Below are positions 51,948 to 61,510 of a DNA stretch of 64,000 nucleotides, one piece after another (position 1 is the stretch's first letter; the number at the start of each line of letters is the position of its first letter). The notes under the pieces are model-generated. The model was not told where the DNA came from, searched no databases, and saw nothing but the letters and a program-made list of their open reading frames with translations. The position numbers and the translations under genes were made by a program. The DNA is taken from assembly GCA_902777205.1 (NCBI GenBank), contig CACYSU010000006.1, forward strand, positions 33,599 to 97,598, read 5' to 3'. The stretch is from an uncultured Rhodospirillales bacterium (lineage in GTDB: Bacteria; Pseudomonadota; Alphaproteobacteria; CAAGCB01; CAG-977).

Positions 51948-54493
51948 GGCAGTTCCAAGTAATCTTCGATCAAATAGGGTTTGTACGTTTTCGTTTCATC
52001 GTCGGGCAGGCGTTCGACAACGGGGAATTTTTCCGGCGGGTGTTCGCCCCACCGTCCGCCCGCGCTCCAGACAAAGGGGGCGACGCCGGTTTTCCCCCGC
52101 GGCAGGACGCCGTCGGCGACCATGACGTAAAACGCGTCCGGCGTTTCAAAAACGAACGATTTGCCAACGGCGGCGACGCCGAAATTGCGCATCGCGTTGA
52201 TGTCGGTTTGAACGCGGCCGTATTTGATGTGGCGTTCGTACAAAATCATGCTGTCAACGGGACGGCGGGATACGACTTCGGGCAAATGCCAAAAGGTCGT
52301 CTTGCGCTGGACGCGGGGACGGTCAAGCGAGCTGACGAACAAAATGAAATCGACGCCGCCGTTCAACGGCAGGGCGTTTTCCGCCGACCGTTCGATTTTG
52401 AAATAGCGGAAATTGCCGTCTTTTCCCGTATATAGGGCGCGCAGGTTTTTGTTCCGGCCGCTTTCGGCCAGCAAGGTCAGGTTTTCCGGAACGGCCGAGG
52501 CCGGCGGCGCGTTTTCCACCCGAAACCGGAGGCCGGCGGTTGAAAAGGCGGCCGCGTCCGTCACTCCCGTCAAAACGGGGATCGTCACGTCGCCGTCCGT
52601 CGTGTCCAAAACGCCGTCGAACGTTTCCGACAGCTTGCCGTCGCCGTAAACGGAATAGGCGGTCAGTCGGGTTTTTCCCTGTCCTTTGAACAGGCGCAGG
52701 ACGGCGCCGGATTCGGGCGGGTTCAAAACGTAAACCGCGGCGGGATCGGACACGTCCGTTTCGCCGATGGCGACGCGGACGGCCTGTTCATCCAGTGTGT
52801 CGCGTTTTTCGGGAAAAGCGGTTCGGTCGAATTTTTTAAATTCATATACGAACGTTTCGCGGGGCGGTACGGTTCCCCGCACAACGCCTCCCTTTGTCCG
52901 GATGTCGATTTTGCCGCGTCCGAACAGCTTTTTCATCCCGTCGGGGCGGAACGCCGACAGGTCGATCGCGAACTTTTCCGGTTTGCCGGACAGGTTGATC
53001 AGCACCATCGCGGTTTCGTTCCCGCCGTTCAGCAAATAGGCGTAAACCTTGTCGTTGCCGGCGTTCAAAGCGGCGCGTTCGCCCTTGAAAAACAGATCGG
53101 GGCGACTGTTTTTCAGCTTCAGCAGATTGCGGTAATGGTTCAGCAGGGACGTTTCATCCTTGTCCTGCGATTTGACATTGACGGCGGCGTAATCGTCCGT
53201 GACCGGCACGACGGGCGCGTCCGACGTTGAAAATCCGCCGTTTTCGGAATCGTCCCACGCCATGGTGGCCACGGTCGCGTGAAACCATTTGTTTTTGAAA
53301 TCTTTGAAATCCGAAAACCCTTTGATCCCCGTTTCGTCGCCGGCGTACAGCTTGACGTGGGCGGGGGTCAGCAGCAGGATCGACGCGGCGATTTTCAGCC
53401 GGTCGGGCGTCGGTTCGGCCAATCGGGTCGCCAGCCGCGCGCCGTCGTGATCCGAATGATAGACCAGCCGGTTCTTTAACGGCGTCAGCCTGAAAACGTC
53501 CGGATTGCCGAAAAAAGAATGCAGATAGGGGGCGGAATACAGCAGATCCGCGTCCGTTTCCCGATACGGGTAGATGTCGTTGATGAACGTGGAATCGAAC
53601 ATCAAATCGAACATTTCGCGATTCGGCGTCACATAGGCGATGTTGTTCGGCACGGGGATCGTTTCGGCAATCAACACTTTGTCCGCGCCGTATTTTTCCG
53701 TGATGTGACGGCGCAGTTCTTTCCAAAATTCAAAATTTTCGGGCTGGTGGTACTGCTTCGATTCCCCCGCGCCGTTGATGTACAGATGTTTGGTCGCGTC
53801 AATGCGGAAACCGTCCGCCCCCGCGTCCAGCCAGAAATCGACGACGGACAGGATATAGTCGCGCACCGCGGGATTGTGGTAATCCAGAAACGGCGAATTG
53901 CCCCACAGGGAATAGTAATACCCGCCGAACGGCAGCGGTTTCCACGCGGACGATTTGAACTGTTCCGCGTAATCGTTGAAATTCATCCATTCGCCGGCGG
54001 GGATTTCGTCGGCCGTGATGATCCAGCTTTTGTATTTGCTGTCGGGATTGGTCAGGATGTCTTGGAAAAAGGGATGCCGGACGGAAATGACGGTCGTGAT
54101 GAAATCCAATACGATGTGCAGGCCGCGTTTGTGCGCCTCTTTCGTCAGCGTTTTGAAATCGCTCATCGTGCCGTAATCGGGGTGGATGTTTTTAAAATCC
54201 GTGATTTCGTATCCGTATTGGCTGCGCGGCATTTCGGGGACGTTCAGCGCCGGCGTCAGCGGCAGGGGGTGGATCGTGTTGACGTTCAGGCTTTTGATGT
54301 AATCCAGCTTTTGCGTCAGCCCTTTCAAATCACCTTTGCCGTCGCCGTCGGAATCGTAAAACGATTTGACCAGAACGTGGTACATGGACACCGTTTCATA
54401 CCACGGATGCTTTTTTTCCGGCGAACAGGCCGCCGCGAAAATCAGGACGAAAAGAAAAAGGGATGTTTTGAAAACGTTTCGCACCGCCGCCAT
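51944..54493 (-). CDS. GH13 (alpha-amylase-family) lipoprotein with altered active-site region I
   Basis: 849 residues with a lipoprotein signal (lipobox AAAC, Cys near 23). The ATG at 54493 is chosen because GGAA lies before it and it gives a proper signal. The GH13 barrel shows region II DGFRIDATKHL (nucleophile Asp), region III LIAETIP (acid/base Glu) and region IV YHSDHDGARL. Region I, normally DxxxNH, reads DFITTV, so the conserved Asn and His of subsite -1 are absent. A long beta-rich C-terminal part (about 560-849), with DOMON-like segments, may bind carbohydrate. Likely an outer-membrane or periplasmic glucan- or trehalose-acting enzyme, or a binding derivative. Confidence 0.85.
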   Translation of the reverse strand: MAAVRNVFKTSLFLFVLIFAAACSPEKKHPWYETVSMYHVLVKSFYDSDGDGKGDLKGLTQKLDYIKSLNVNTIHPLPLTPALNVPEMPRSQYGYEITDFKNIHPDYGTMSDFKTLTKEAHKRGLHIVLDFITTVISVRHPFFQDILTNPDSKYKSWIITADEIPAGEWMNFNDYAEQFKSSAWKPLPFGGYYYSLWGNSPFLDYHNPAVRDYILSVVDFWLDAGADGFRIDATKHLYINGAGESKQYHQPENFEFWKELRRHITEKYGADKVLIAETIPVPNNIAYVTPNREMFDLMFDSTFINDIYPYRETDADLLYSAPYLHSFFGNPDVFRLTPLKNRLVYHSDHDGARLATRLAEPTPDRLKIAASILLLTPAHVKLYAGDETGIKGFSDFKDFKNKWFHATVATMAWDDSENGGFSTSDAPVVPVTDDYAAVNVKSQDKDETSLLNHYRNLLKLKNSRPDLFFKGERAALNAGNDKVYAYLLNGGNETAMVLINLSGKPEKFAIDLSAFRPDGMKKLFGRGKIDIRTKGGVVRGTVPPRETFVYEFKKFDRTAFPEKRDTLDEQAVRVAIGETDVSDPAAVYVLNPPESGAVLRLFKGQGKTRLTAYSVYGDGKLSETFDGVLDTTDGDVTIPVLTGVTDAAAFSTAGLRFRVENAPPASAVPENLTLLAESGRNKNLRALYTGKDGNFRYFKIERSAENALPLNGGVDFILFVSSLDRPRVQRKTTFWHLPEVVSRRPVDSMILYERHIKYGRVQTDINAMRNFGVAAVGKSFVFETPDAFYVMVADGVLPRGKTGVAPFVWSAGGRWGEHPPEKFPVVERLPDDETKTYKPYLIEDYLELP

Positions 54494-54575
54494 TATGCAA
54501 TTCCAATCAATCGGATAACCTGTCAAAAGGATACAGGAGAGGCGGGACGAACGCAATCTTTGCGCAAAAGTTTTT

Positions 54576-56255
54576 TTACCGTCCGTTTTCCAACGCGAAC
54601 AGATCCTGTTCCGCGCTGGACACCAGATCGGCGCGGGATTTGTATTTTTCCAGATCGCCGTGCGTGTTGATGTCCGTCAGCGGCAGGTCGTCTTTCAATT
54701 CGATTTCGCGGATATAGTCCGAATGTTCGATCAGCGCCGGCGTCCAATGGGAATCTTCGGGAATGATTTTGACGTATTTGAACAAATCGCGCGGCCACAA
54801 AACGGGATTGTGGCGGACGCCGTTGTACGACGGCATGACGACGGGCGGGCGTTTGGCCTTCGCGTCGAACGCGTCGATCATGCGGTCGATGTATTCTTCC
54901 GTGAACGCGGGCATATCTGCGGGCAGAACGACCGCGCCCGCGATATCGGGCGGCAGGACGGACAGCCCCAGACGGATCGACCCCAGAACGCCGGAAACGT
55001 AATCGGGGTTGCGCACGATTTTGACATCGTAGGGTTCCAGCCGCTTTTCAATGAATTTCGCGTCGTGTCCCGTGACGACGACGACATAATCCGCTTTGGA
55101 CGACAGCGCCGAACGCACGGCGTGTTCGATCATCGCCAGCCCGTGCAAAGGTTCCAGCAGCTTGTTCGATCCGATCATCCGGCGCGACGCCCCCGCCGCC
55201 AAAATGACAATGGCGATTTTTTCGCTGTCCGAAACGGATCCGACGGCGACCGAGTTTTCCGCCTGTTCCGCCGTGATGCGTTTCGCCTGCCGCTGCAGGG
55301 ACAGGCTGTTTTCGGCCAAAGACGGGAACGCGGACGCATCGGGCAGGGATTTCGTCGCCAGAAAACGCATCAGCGTGTCCAGCGCCGGTTTGTCCGCGTC
55401 GTCGGCGCAATACCCCAGCAGCTTCACGTCGTTTTTATGCCCGATGACCAGCGACAGCCCCGTATCGACCGGCCAGCCCAGCCTGTCGATATCGCCGGCG
55501 GATTCCTTGATGGCCGTCGGGACGACATCGTCGCGGTGCAAAGGCGGGTGGGGGCTTTCGATCAAAACGATTTCGGCGTGGGCGTCGATGGCGTCGCGCA
55601 CCGCCTTTTCCAGCCGCTGCGAATTGTGTTCGCACAAATCGTGATAAACGACCTCGAACCCGTACACGCCGAACCGCGCGGCCAGCTCTTTTTCATCCAA
55701 AGGGGTGACGTGCGCGGGATCGGCGACGGTTCGGATGAATCCGATTTTGCAAAAAGCGTAGGGCGCGATTTTCAGCAGCGATCCCGTGCCCGATATTTTC
55801 GTGATCGCCTCGTTCAGCGTTTGCGCCGCGACCGCCGGTTCAAACAGGCGCAAATTCGCGACGAACTGACCTTTGTAAACGGGGCGGTAGGATTGCACCG
55901 TCATCAAAGAAACGCTTTCGCTGTGCGCGTTGAAACGGTGCAGCCGTTCCGTTTCGTAAACGAACACGCCGTCCGTGTCCGCGAAAATTTCGCTGTATCC
56001 CGTTTCGTCGGGCAGGGTGTAGCGCAAAAAATCGCCCGCCATGACTTTCAACAAAATGTCCGCGGCGGTTTGCGGCATGACATCCTGCGCGGAAAACTGG
56101 ACGCCGACAACGGTTTTAACGCCCGCGTATTGCAGCAAGCCGATGTCGGCGGATGTCAGGATGTGGCCTTTTTTCAGGGTTTTTTCCCGACATTTGACGG
56201 GATGGGTCAATTCGACGCCCAACGCGTCATATACAGGAAACTCCCCGAATTTCAT
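54576..56255 (-). CDS. Molybdopterin-binding/MobA-like nucleotidyltransferase fusion
   Basis: 559 residues. The first 335 or so follow the MoeA/MogA-like molybdopterin-binding pattern (HPVKCREKTLKKGHILTSADIGLLQYAGV, then VVYHDLCEHNSQRL and the IESPHPPLHRDDVVPTAIKESAG segment). The C-terminal 210 residues are an NTP-transferase (MobA/MocA) domain with ILAAGASRRMIGSNKLLEPLHG, NPDYVSGVLGSIRLGLSVLP and VVLPADMPAFTEEYIDR. Such fusions are known in alphaproteobacteria and probably cytidylate or guanylate molybdenum cofactor. No other cofactor gene is nearby. The product name 'glycosyltransferase' often attached to such proteins is misleading. Confidence 0.82.
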   Translation of the reverse strand: MKFGEFPVYDALGVELTHPVKCREKTLKKGHILTSADIGLLQYAGVKTVVGVQFSAQDVMPQTAADILLKVMAGDFLRYTLPDETGYSEIFADTDGVFVYETERLHRFNAHSESVSLMTVQSYRPVYKGQFVANLRLFEPAVAAQTLNEAITKISGTGSLLKIAPYAFCKIGFIRTVADPAHVTPLDEKELAARFGVYGFEVVYHDLCEHNSQRLEKAVRDAIDAHAEIVLIESPHPPLHRDDVVPTAIKESAGDIDRLGWPVDTGLSLVIGHKNDVKLLGYCADDADKPALDTLMRFLATKSLPDASAFPSLAENSLSLQRQAKRITAEQAENSVAVGSVSDSEKIAIVILAAGASRRMIGSNKLLEPLHGLAMIEHAVRSALSSKADYVVVVTGHDAKFIEKRLEPYDVKIVRNPDYVSGVLGSIRLGLSVLPPDIAGAVVLPADMPAFTEEYIDRMIDAFDAKAKRPPVVMPSYNGVRHNPVLWPRDLFKYVKIIPEDSHWTPALIEHSDYIREIELKDDLPLTDINTHGDLEKYKSRADLVSSAEQDLFALENGR

Positions 56256-56264
56256 CAGCCCCTC

Positions 56265-59213
56265 TTATTTCTTCATGTAATCCTGCAGCGACAGCAGAAT
56301 GTCGGACGGGATTTCCATCAATCCGCTTTCCTGTTTCAAGAGGTTTTTGAAGCTTCCCTTGAAATCGAAAGAAACGTCCTGATCCTCTTCCTCCGTATCC
56401 AGCGGGGAATGCCCAGTTATGGATACATTAAAAGCGACCGGTCCGTCCATCTGGCCTTTAGCTGTAACTTTCATCTTTTTGACGATGACATCCTTGAGGA
56501 AATCGCGCATCTGCGGATTCATCTTTTTCGCCGTCGCGGCAGACGGGGCGAAATGCAGCGTGCCGGGCAGCTTCGATGTCAGCACCGCTTTGACGATGTT
56601 CAGCTGTTTGCCCGTGTAGGACAGCTGCCATTCGGAATTCATCACGCCGTCGATCTGCAGCGCGCTGGATTTCAGGTTGCCGGTTACGGACGACAGGTTG
56701 ATGCCGCTGCCTTCCAGCAAAATCTGCGACGTTTGGCCTTCGTAGGGGATGAAGAACGGCTTGATCGTTTTGAACTGGCCTTCGGCGTATTTCATGCGCG
56801 CGTTGGCGACTTCGATCCCCTGATTGGCGACGACGCGGAAATTGAACAGCGCGTTTTGCATCGGCAGCCCCGTTTTCAGCGCGCCGACGTACAGCTTCTG
56901 GTTCGCCGGCGTTTCCACCGGATACAGCGACGAGAACGTCAGAACGCCGTTCATTCCCTCGATCCCGATGCCGTTCCACGCCGTTTCCATGTTTTCCAGC
57001 AGGATTTCAATCGGCCCCGTGACCTTGCCGTCCTTGACGGACAGGCGGCCTCTGGCGGCCAGACCGCCGCGCGTGTCCGCGGGCAGATAGGATTTCATGA
57101 ACGGCAGGACGTTTTCCAACGTCAGCCCGTTGTCGGACAGGATGAATTTGGGAACGACCGCGTACATATTCCATTCGTGCGAAGGCAGGGTGTACGACCC
57201 GTTGGCCGTCGCCGTCACCAGCCCGTTTTGAAGCGCGAAGTTGGCGTCCATGCCGAATTCGCTCTGGCTCATCGGGCGGAAACGCAGGTCGGCGGAAAAC
57301 GCGGGCAGGATGTCGGGACGCGTCAGCTCGGCTTTGGCGACGCGCAGACGGACGTCCGGCAGCGCCGCTTTGGTGAACGACGCGATGCCCTGAATGCCGG
57401 TCATCTTCAAATCCTTGCTGGCGAAACCGGATTGGGCGAACGTGGCGTCGCCGGAATACGCGCCGGAAAACACGTTATAGCTGAAATGCGATTTCGTCCC
57501 GTTGACCGCGACGGCGACCTGCGTGTTGGCGATGTTGTCCGCGATGAACACGTGCGTCGAAAACGCGGACAGCGGCAGCGTGAAGCGCAGTTCCCCGCCC
57601 GCCGAAGTCATGAACGGATCGTTCGCGTCGGGATTGATCGTCAGTTCCAGCGGTGTGAACAGCTTGATCTGGCGGAAATAGGCGTTCGCCTGCAGGCTGG
57701 AAAATCCCGCTTTCATCGGTTTTTTCAGCTTTACCGTGCAATTCGCGTCCGCGCATGAAAAATACAGATCGGCGTCGGTTTTCAAATCGCGGACGGCCAT
57801 TTTCCCGTTGGTCAGCGATGTCGCCGCGATTTGCAGCGGCAGTTCGCCGTCGAATTTTTTGAAAGTGCCCTTCACTTTGACATCCGACGCTTTCAAATTC
57901 AAATCGCCGACAAATTTTCCGGCGGCGTCCTGCGGGTTTTCAAACGACCGGCTCAGATCCGCCACCACGTCGAACGCGCCGTCCTTGGGCGTGACATCGG
58001 CTTTCAATTTCAGCTGTTGCGACGACGACGACAGCGTCAGGTCGGCCTGTCCCTTGGTCAGCACGCCGCCGTTGACGGTGATTTCCAGATTGCCGGAAAC
58101 GGATCCGGTTTTTTCGCCGTCTTTCATCAAATCGCCTTCGGTGATTTCCGCGACGATCTGCGACGCCAGCGCGGTTTTGCTCAGCGATGTCTGCGTTTTC
58201 AAATTCATCTGCGGCGTCGCGTAATCGGTCGAAACGCGCATGGTCAGGCCGGTTTTGCCCAACGTGCCGTCGGCGGTGAAATTGACGTAGATCGTGTTAT
58301 CGACTTCCTCTTCTTCGCCGAATTCGTTGACGATTTTTTCACGCGGCGCGTCGTTGGACATGACAAAGCGGCCGTTCGTCACTTTCAGCGAGTTAATGGT
58401 GATTTCCTTGCCTTTTTTGGCGTTGACGGGCGAAGCGATCAGCCCGCCGATCGCGCCCAAGGAAATCCCGTCGCTGCGTTTTTCGCCGTTGATCGTGACG
58501 CCGTTCAGCTCCATCGACCGGATGATGTTGTTGGAAAACAGGCTGTACAGCGAGTAGTTGAATTTCATGTTGGAAATGGACAGCGTACCCGACGAATCGG
58601 AAACGTTCGTCAATTCCATCGTGTCGATCGTGATTTGTTTCAGCCGGAACGATTTGAACGGCATACCGTTCGCCGCGAAAATTTCGGGCAGCTTCTTTTC
58701 TGCGATCGTCGGCAGGGACGAATACACGCCGTAGCAGATCACGCCCAGCAGAACGACGAAAATCGCCAGCTTGTTCCATTTGTTCGACAACAGGGAACGC
58801 GCTTTCATTTTCGTTTTTTTCAGTTGCGCTTCCATTTTCTTTTTGGCTTCGTCCGACGCGGAGGGGGCGGCCGCGGACGAAGAACCGCGGCGTTTTTTGC
58901 GCACGGGGGCTTTTTCGATTTCCTTGGCCTCGATCGGCTGTTCGGCCACTTGGTTTTTGTTTTCGGGGGGCAGTTCGGGTTCCGGCGCGGGCGCGGACTG
59001 CGCGGGCTCGGTTTGCGCAGGCTGTGCGGGCTGCGCGGCGGCCGGTGCCGCGGGTTGGGCGGGCTGAGCCGGCTTGGCCGCCTGCGGCGGGGTTCCGGCG
59101 GGACGGACGGTCGGAATTTTGATCCGTTTGACCAGCGGCGCCTTGGTTCCGGCGGGACGCGGCGCGGGTGCGGGCGCGGCGGTCGGGTTGTTGGTGTTGT
59201 CGTTGTTTTCCAT
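56265..59213 (-). CDS. YdbH-like AsmA-family inter-membrane lipid-transport protein
   Basis: 982 residues. A disordered cytoplasmic N-terminus rich in Pro/Ala/Gln (about 1-140, with repeated PAQPAQ) precedes one transmembrane span (about 148-167) and a long periplasmic beta-rich region with AsmA-type repeats. The C-terminal DUF2125/YdbH-like part has NVLPFMKSYLPADTRGGLAARG, NGVLTFSSLYPVET and LEGSGINLSSV. YdbH, TamB and YhdP bridge inner and outer membranes for phospholipid passage. It is divergent from the Panacea gene. The PAQ tail is unusually long for the family. Confidence 0.78.
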   Translation of the reverse strand: MENNDNTNNPTAAPAPAPRPAGTKAPLVKRIKIPTVRPAGTPPQAAKPAQPAQPAAPAAAQPAQPAQTEPAQSAPAPEPELPPENKNQVAEQPIEAKEIEKAPVRKKRRGSSSAAAPSASDEAKKKMEAQLKKTKMKARSLLSNKWNKLAIFVVLLGVICYGVYSSLPTIAEKKLPEIFAANGMPFKSFRLKQITIDTMELTNVSDSSGTLSISNMKFNYSLYSLFSNNIIRSMELNGVTINGEKRSDGISLGAIGGLIASPVNAKKGKEITINSLKVTNGRFVMSNDAPREKIVNEFGEEEEVDNTIYVNFTADGTLGKTGLTMRVSTDYATPQMNLKTQTSLSKTALASQIVAEITEGDLMKDGEKTGSVSGNLEITVNGGVLTKGQADLTLSSSSQQLKLKADVTPKDGAFDVVADLSRSFENPQDAAGKFVGDLNLKASDVKVKGTFKKFDGELPLQIAATSLTNGKMAVRDLKTDADLYFSCADANCTVKLKKPMKAGFSSLQANAYFRQIKLFTPLELTINPDANDPFMTSAGGELRFTLPLSAFSTHVFIADNIANTQVAVAVNGTKSHFSYNVFSGAYSGDATFAQSGFASKDLKMTGIQGIASFTKAALPDVRLRVAKAELTRPDILPAFSADLRFRPMSQSEFGMDANFALQNGLVTATANGSYTLPSHEWNMYAVVPKFILSDNGLTLENVLPFMKSYLPADTRGGLAARGRLSVKDGKVTGPIEILLENMETAWNGIGIEGMNGVLTFSSLYPVETPANQKLYVGALKTGLPMQNALFNFRVVANQGIEVANARMKYAEGQFKTIKPFFIPYEGQTSQILLEGSGINLSSVTGNLKSSALQIDGVMNSEWQLSYTGKQLNIVKAVLTSKLPGTLHFAPSAATAKKMNPQMRDFLKDVIVKKMKVTAKGQMDGPVAFNVSITGHSPLDTEEEDQDVSFDFKGSFKNLLKQESGLMEIPSDILLSLQDYMKK

Positions 59214-59327
59214 GAAAAACAGTCCCCCCTTGGACAGGCTTTAACGATTTCTTTATTCGATAACGTTAAAGCTTTGATAAAACTTGCGCATTTATCCCTT
59301 TTTATCTGAAATCCGGAGAAATTTCAA

Positions 59328-59864
59328 ATGGAAATACCGTCCGCGGAGTCTGTTTTTGATGTGGCCGAATGGTTTTTGGACACGGCGTTGAACGACGGGG
59401 AATATTTGCAGCCGATGAAAATGCAGCGCCTGATGTACCTGTGTCAGGGGTATTACGCGGCCTTGACGGGCGGAAAGCGTTTCATCCCCGCCGTTTTTCT
59501 GGCGACGGAAACGGGGCCCGTCGAACCGTCGTCCTATCGGGTGTACGCGTCCGGCCGGCCGACATTGGGGTACCGGTCGATGGATCGGAAAACGCAGTCG
59601 TTTTTGCAGACTGTTTGGGCGCGGTTCGGGGCGTATTCGGCGGATTACCTCGGCCGGCTGATATCGACGCACGCCCCGTACGCAGACGCGTTCGCCGCCG
59701 GAAACATGACCGAAATCGACCAAGCCGCTTTGGCCGCGTATTACGCCGGCGCGAAAGGCCGCGACGAACGCATCCGATCCGGCGAAATGTCGCAGACGCG
59801 CGTGATGCGGTCGCAAACGGGCAAGGCCGTGGCCGTCAAAAAGTGGATTCCGCAGAAAAAATAA
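59328..59864 (+). CDS. Panacea/SocA-type (DUF4065) protein
   Basis: 178 residues with the DUF4065 signature PMKMQRLMYLCQGYYAALTGG and the FLATETGPVEPSSYRVYA segment. Members include antitoxins of diverse toxin pairs and SocA of Caulobacter, a proteolysis adaptor for toxin SocB. The C-terminus is basic (QTRVMRSQTGKAVAVKKWIPQKK). No toxin-like gene is evident beside it (the next gene encodes an unrelated membrane-anchored protein), so it may be a stand-alone adaptor or remnant of a toxin pair. Confidence 0.85.
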   Translation: MEIPSAESVFDVAEWFLDTALNDGEYLQPMKMQRLMYLCQGYYAALTGGKRFIPAVFLATETGPVEPSSYRVYASGRPTLGYRSMDRKTQSFLQTVWARFGAYSADYLGRLISTHAPYADAFAAGNMTEIDQAALAAYYAGAKGRDERIRSGEMSQTRVMRSQTGKAVAVKKWIPQKK

Positions 59865-59951
59865 CGCGCCGCGGAAAACGGTTGTTCATAGATAATTAAG
59901 AACTTGCTCTTAATCTTTGGAAATAAAACCCTTATCCGATGGAGCGGACTG

Positions 59952-60860
59952 ATGGAAAATTTGGAATTGCGTATTCAACAGCTGGAAAAGAAATACCGTA
60001 CCTTGAAATATCTGGTGACGGGATTGACGTGCTTCGCCGTTTACACCGGATTGGCGGGCGCGCCGGTCAACACGTCGTTCGCCCAGCAGAAAAAGGATGA
60101 GGAAATCAGCAAGGCCGACGCCGGCATCCCCGTCGTCGTCGAAGCCGAAGTGTTCATGCTGAAAGATTCCGCCGGCAACATCCGCGGCATTTGGACGGCG
60201 GACAACGACACGACTTCGTTCGCCATGATGCACAAAGACAAATACCCGATCGCCGCGATGGCCGTTGACCGCAAAAACGCCACCTTGTCCCTGACGGACG
60301 TTTACGCCGGCAAAATCAGCTTGGGGCTGACCGATTCCATCCGTTCCATCGCCATTACGGACGATACGAAGAAAAACAACATTTATCTGGGCTTGACCGG
60401 TTCGGGCGAAGCGTCGTTCGACATGGTCAGCACGGGCAGTTCGTCCGTTACGGTGGACGGTTCGACATCCACGCTGGATCTGTCGGGCGACACGGCGATC
60501 ATGGCTTTGACGGAAACGGTCGGTTCGGCCGTGGCGTTGAAAGCGCAGCCGTCCGCTTCCGCCCTGACGTTCTTGGATTACCAGAACAAATCGACGGTCG
60601 ATTTGACGACGGTTGACGGCAAAACCCAGCTGCGCATGGTTTCGCCCGCGACGCAGGACGAAAAGACGATCGACACGACGGCCGCCGAAATGTTGAAGCT
60701 GAACGAAATGCTGGAACAGCGCAAGGCCGCCGAAGCCGGCGCCGTTGACGCCGCCGCCGACAAAAAGGACGAGGCCGGCGAAACAAAGGCCGAAGAGAAA
60801 AAGGACAAGGAAAAAGACCAGTCCGTCAATATAAAGACGTATTCGCCCTTTTCCAAATGA
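59952..60860 (+). CDS. Membrane-anchored protein of unknown function with beta-rich repeats
   Basis: 302 residues from ATG 59952 (GGAGCGG 7 bases upstream). An N-terminal coiled segment (ENLELRIQQLEKKYRTLK) leads to a single span or signal anchor (YLVTGLTCFAVYTGLAGAPV). The exported part has successive short beta strands (AEVFMLKDSAGNIRGIWTAD, KNATLSLTDVYAGKISLGL, STSTLDLSGDTAIMALTE) resembling a beta-helix or repeat sheet. The last 70 residues are Lys/Glu/Ala-rich and coiled. No known family is recognised. A strong terminator follows. Confidence 0.75.
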   Translation: MENLELRIQQLEKKYRTLKYLVTGLTCFAVYTGLAGAPVNTSFAQQKKDEEISKADAGIPVVVEAEVFMLKDSAGNIRGIWTADNDTTSFAMMHKDKYPIAAMAVDRKNATLSLTDVYAGKISLGLTDSIRSIAITDDTKKNNIYLGLTGSGEASFDMVSTGSSSVTVDGSTSTLDLSGDTAIMALTETVGSAVALKAQPSASALTFLDYQNKSTVDLTTVDGKTQLRMVSPATQDEKTIDTTAAEMLKLNEMLEQRKAAEAGAVDAAADKKDEAGETKAEEKKDKEKDQSVNIKTYSPFSK

Positions 60861-60872
60861 TCAAACAACAGG

Positions 60873-60906
60873 CGAGCCGTTTTGATCGAACGGCTCGTTT
60901 TTTTTC
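60873..60906 (+). terminator. Terminator after the 59952-60860 gene
   Basis: A perfect 9-bp stem cgagccgtt (60873-60881) with aacggctcg (60889-60897), followed by eight T residues. Confidence 0.9.
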
Positions 60907-60917
60907 GGGAGGCTGAA

Positions 60918-61409
60918 GTGAAACGCTTTGTTTTGATTTTGGGGCTGGCTTTGCTGGCGGGATGTTCGCCGGAAAAATCGTCGCAGCCGTCCGCCGCCGT
61001 CGTTTTTGAAAAGGACGGCGCCCGAATAGTGCGTCAGGACGGGACGGCGACGGCGCTGACGGTCGAAATCGCGGACACGAACGCGAAACGGGAACGCGGG
61101 TTGATGTATCGCACGGGATTGCGGGACGATCAGGGGATGCTGTTCCTGTTTCCCGTCGATCAGCGGATCGGGATGTGGATGGCAAACACGCCGGAACCGC
61201 TGGATATGATTTTCATTGACAGCCGCGGCGAAATCAAAGAGATCGTCGAAAACACGGTTCCCTTTTCCCATGACGAGATCCGGTCGCAAAACAGCGTTCG
61301 TGCGGTTTTGGAGGTTAAAGCCGGTTTTTGCGCCAAGACGGGCGTTAAAACGGGCGATCTGGTCGAACACGCTTTTTTTAAGCTTGAAAAACACTCCTCC
61401 ACCCGTTAG
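60918..61409 (+). CDS. DUF192-family lipoprotein
   Basis: 163 residues, GTG start (60918) with GGGAGG upstream. The lipobox is LAGC. The mature part matches DUF192 (PF02643): ALTVEIADTNAKRERGLMYR, then GMLFLFPVDQRIGMWMANTPEPLDMIFIDSRGEI and AVLEVKAGFCAKTGVKTGDLVE. The family is widespread and periplasmic in Gram-negatives, of unknown function. The likely promoter of tRNA-Pro lies inside its last codons. Confidence 0.9.
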   Translation: MKRFVLILGLALLAGCSPEKSSQPSAAVVFEKDGARIVRQDGTATALTVEIADTNAKRERGLMYRTGLRDDQGMLFLFPVDQRIGMWMANTPEPLDMIFIDSRGEIKEIVENTVPFSHDEIRSQNSVRAVLEVKAGFCAKTGVKTGDLVEHAFFKLEKHSSTR

Positions 61410-61412
61410 ATA
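61384..61412 (+). promoter_or_regulatory. Promoter of tRNA-Pro
   Basis: TTGAAA (61384-61389), 17-base spacer and TAGATA (61407-61412), 16 bases before the tRNA 5' end and overlapping the preceding gene's end. Confidence 0.5.
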
Positions 61413-61428
61413 TGGGGCGACGGACAAA

Positions 61429-61505
61429 CGGAGCGTAGCGCAGTCTGGTAGCGCATTTGATTTGGGATCAAAAGGCCGCTGGTTCGAATCCAGTCGCTCC
61501 GACCA
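61429..61505 (+). tRNA. tRNA-Pro (anticodon TGG)
   Basis: The acceptor CGGAGCG pairs with CGCTCCG; ACCA is encoded. The anticodon arm TTTGA-TTTGGGA-TCAAA gives TGG, the tRNA that reads CCN codons. 77 nt with CCA. A further partial copy of its 3' end lies 170 bases downstream (61660-61675). Confidence 0.97.
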
Positions 61506-61510
61506 TAAAA

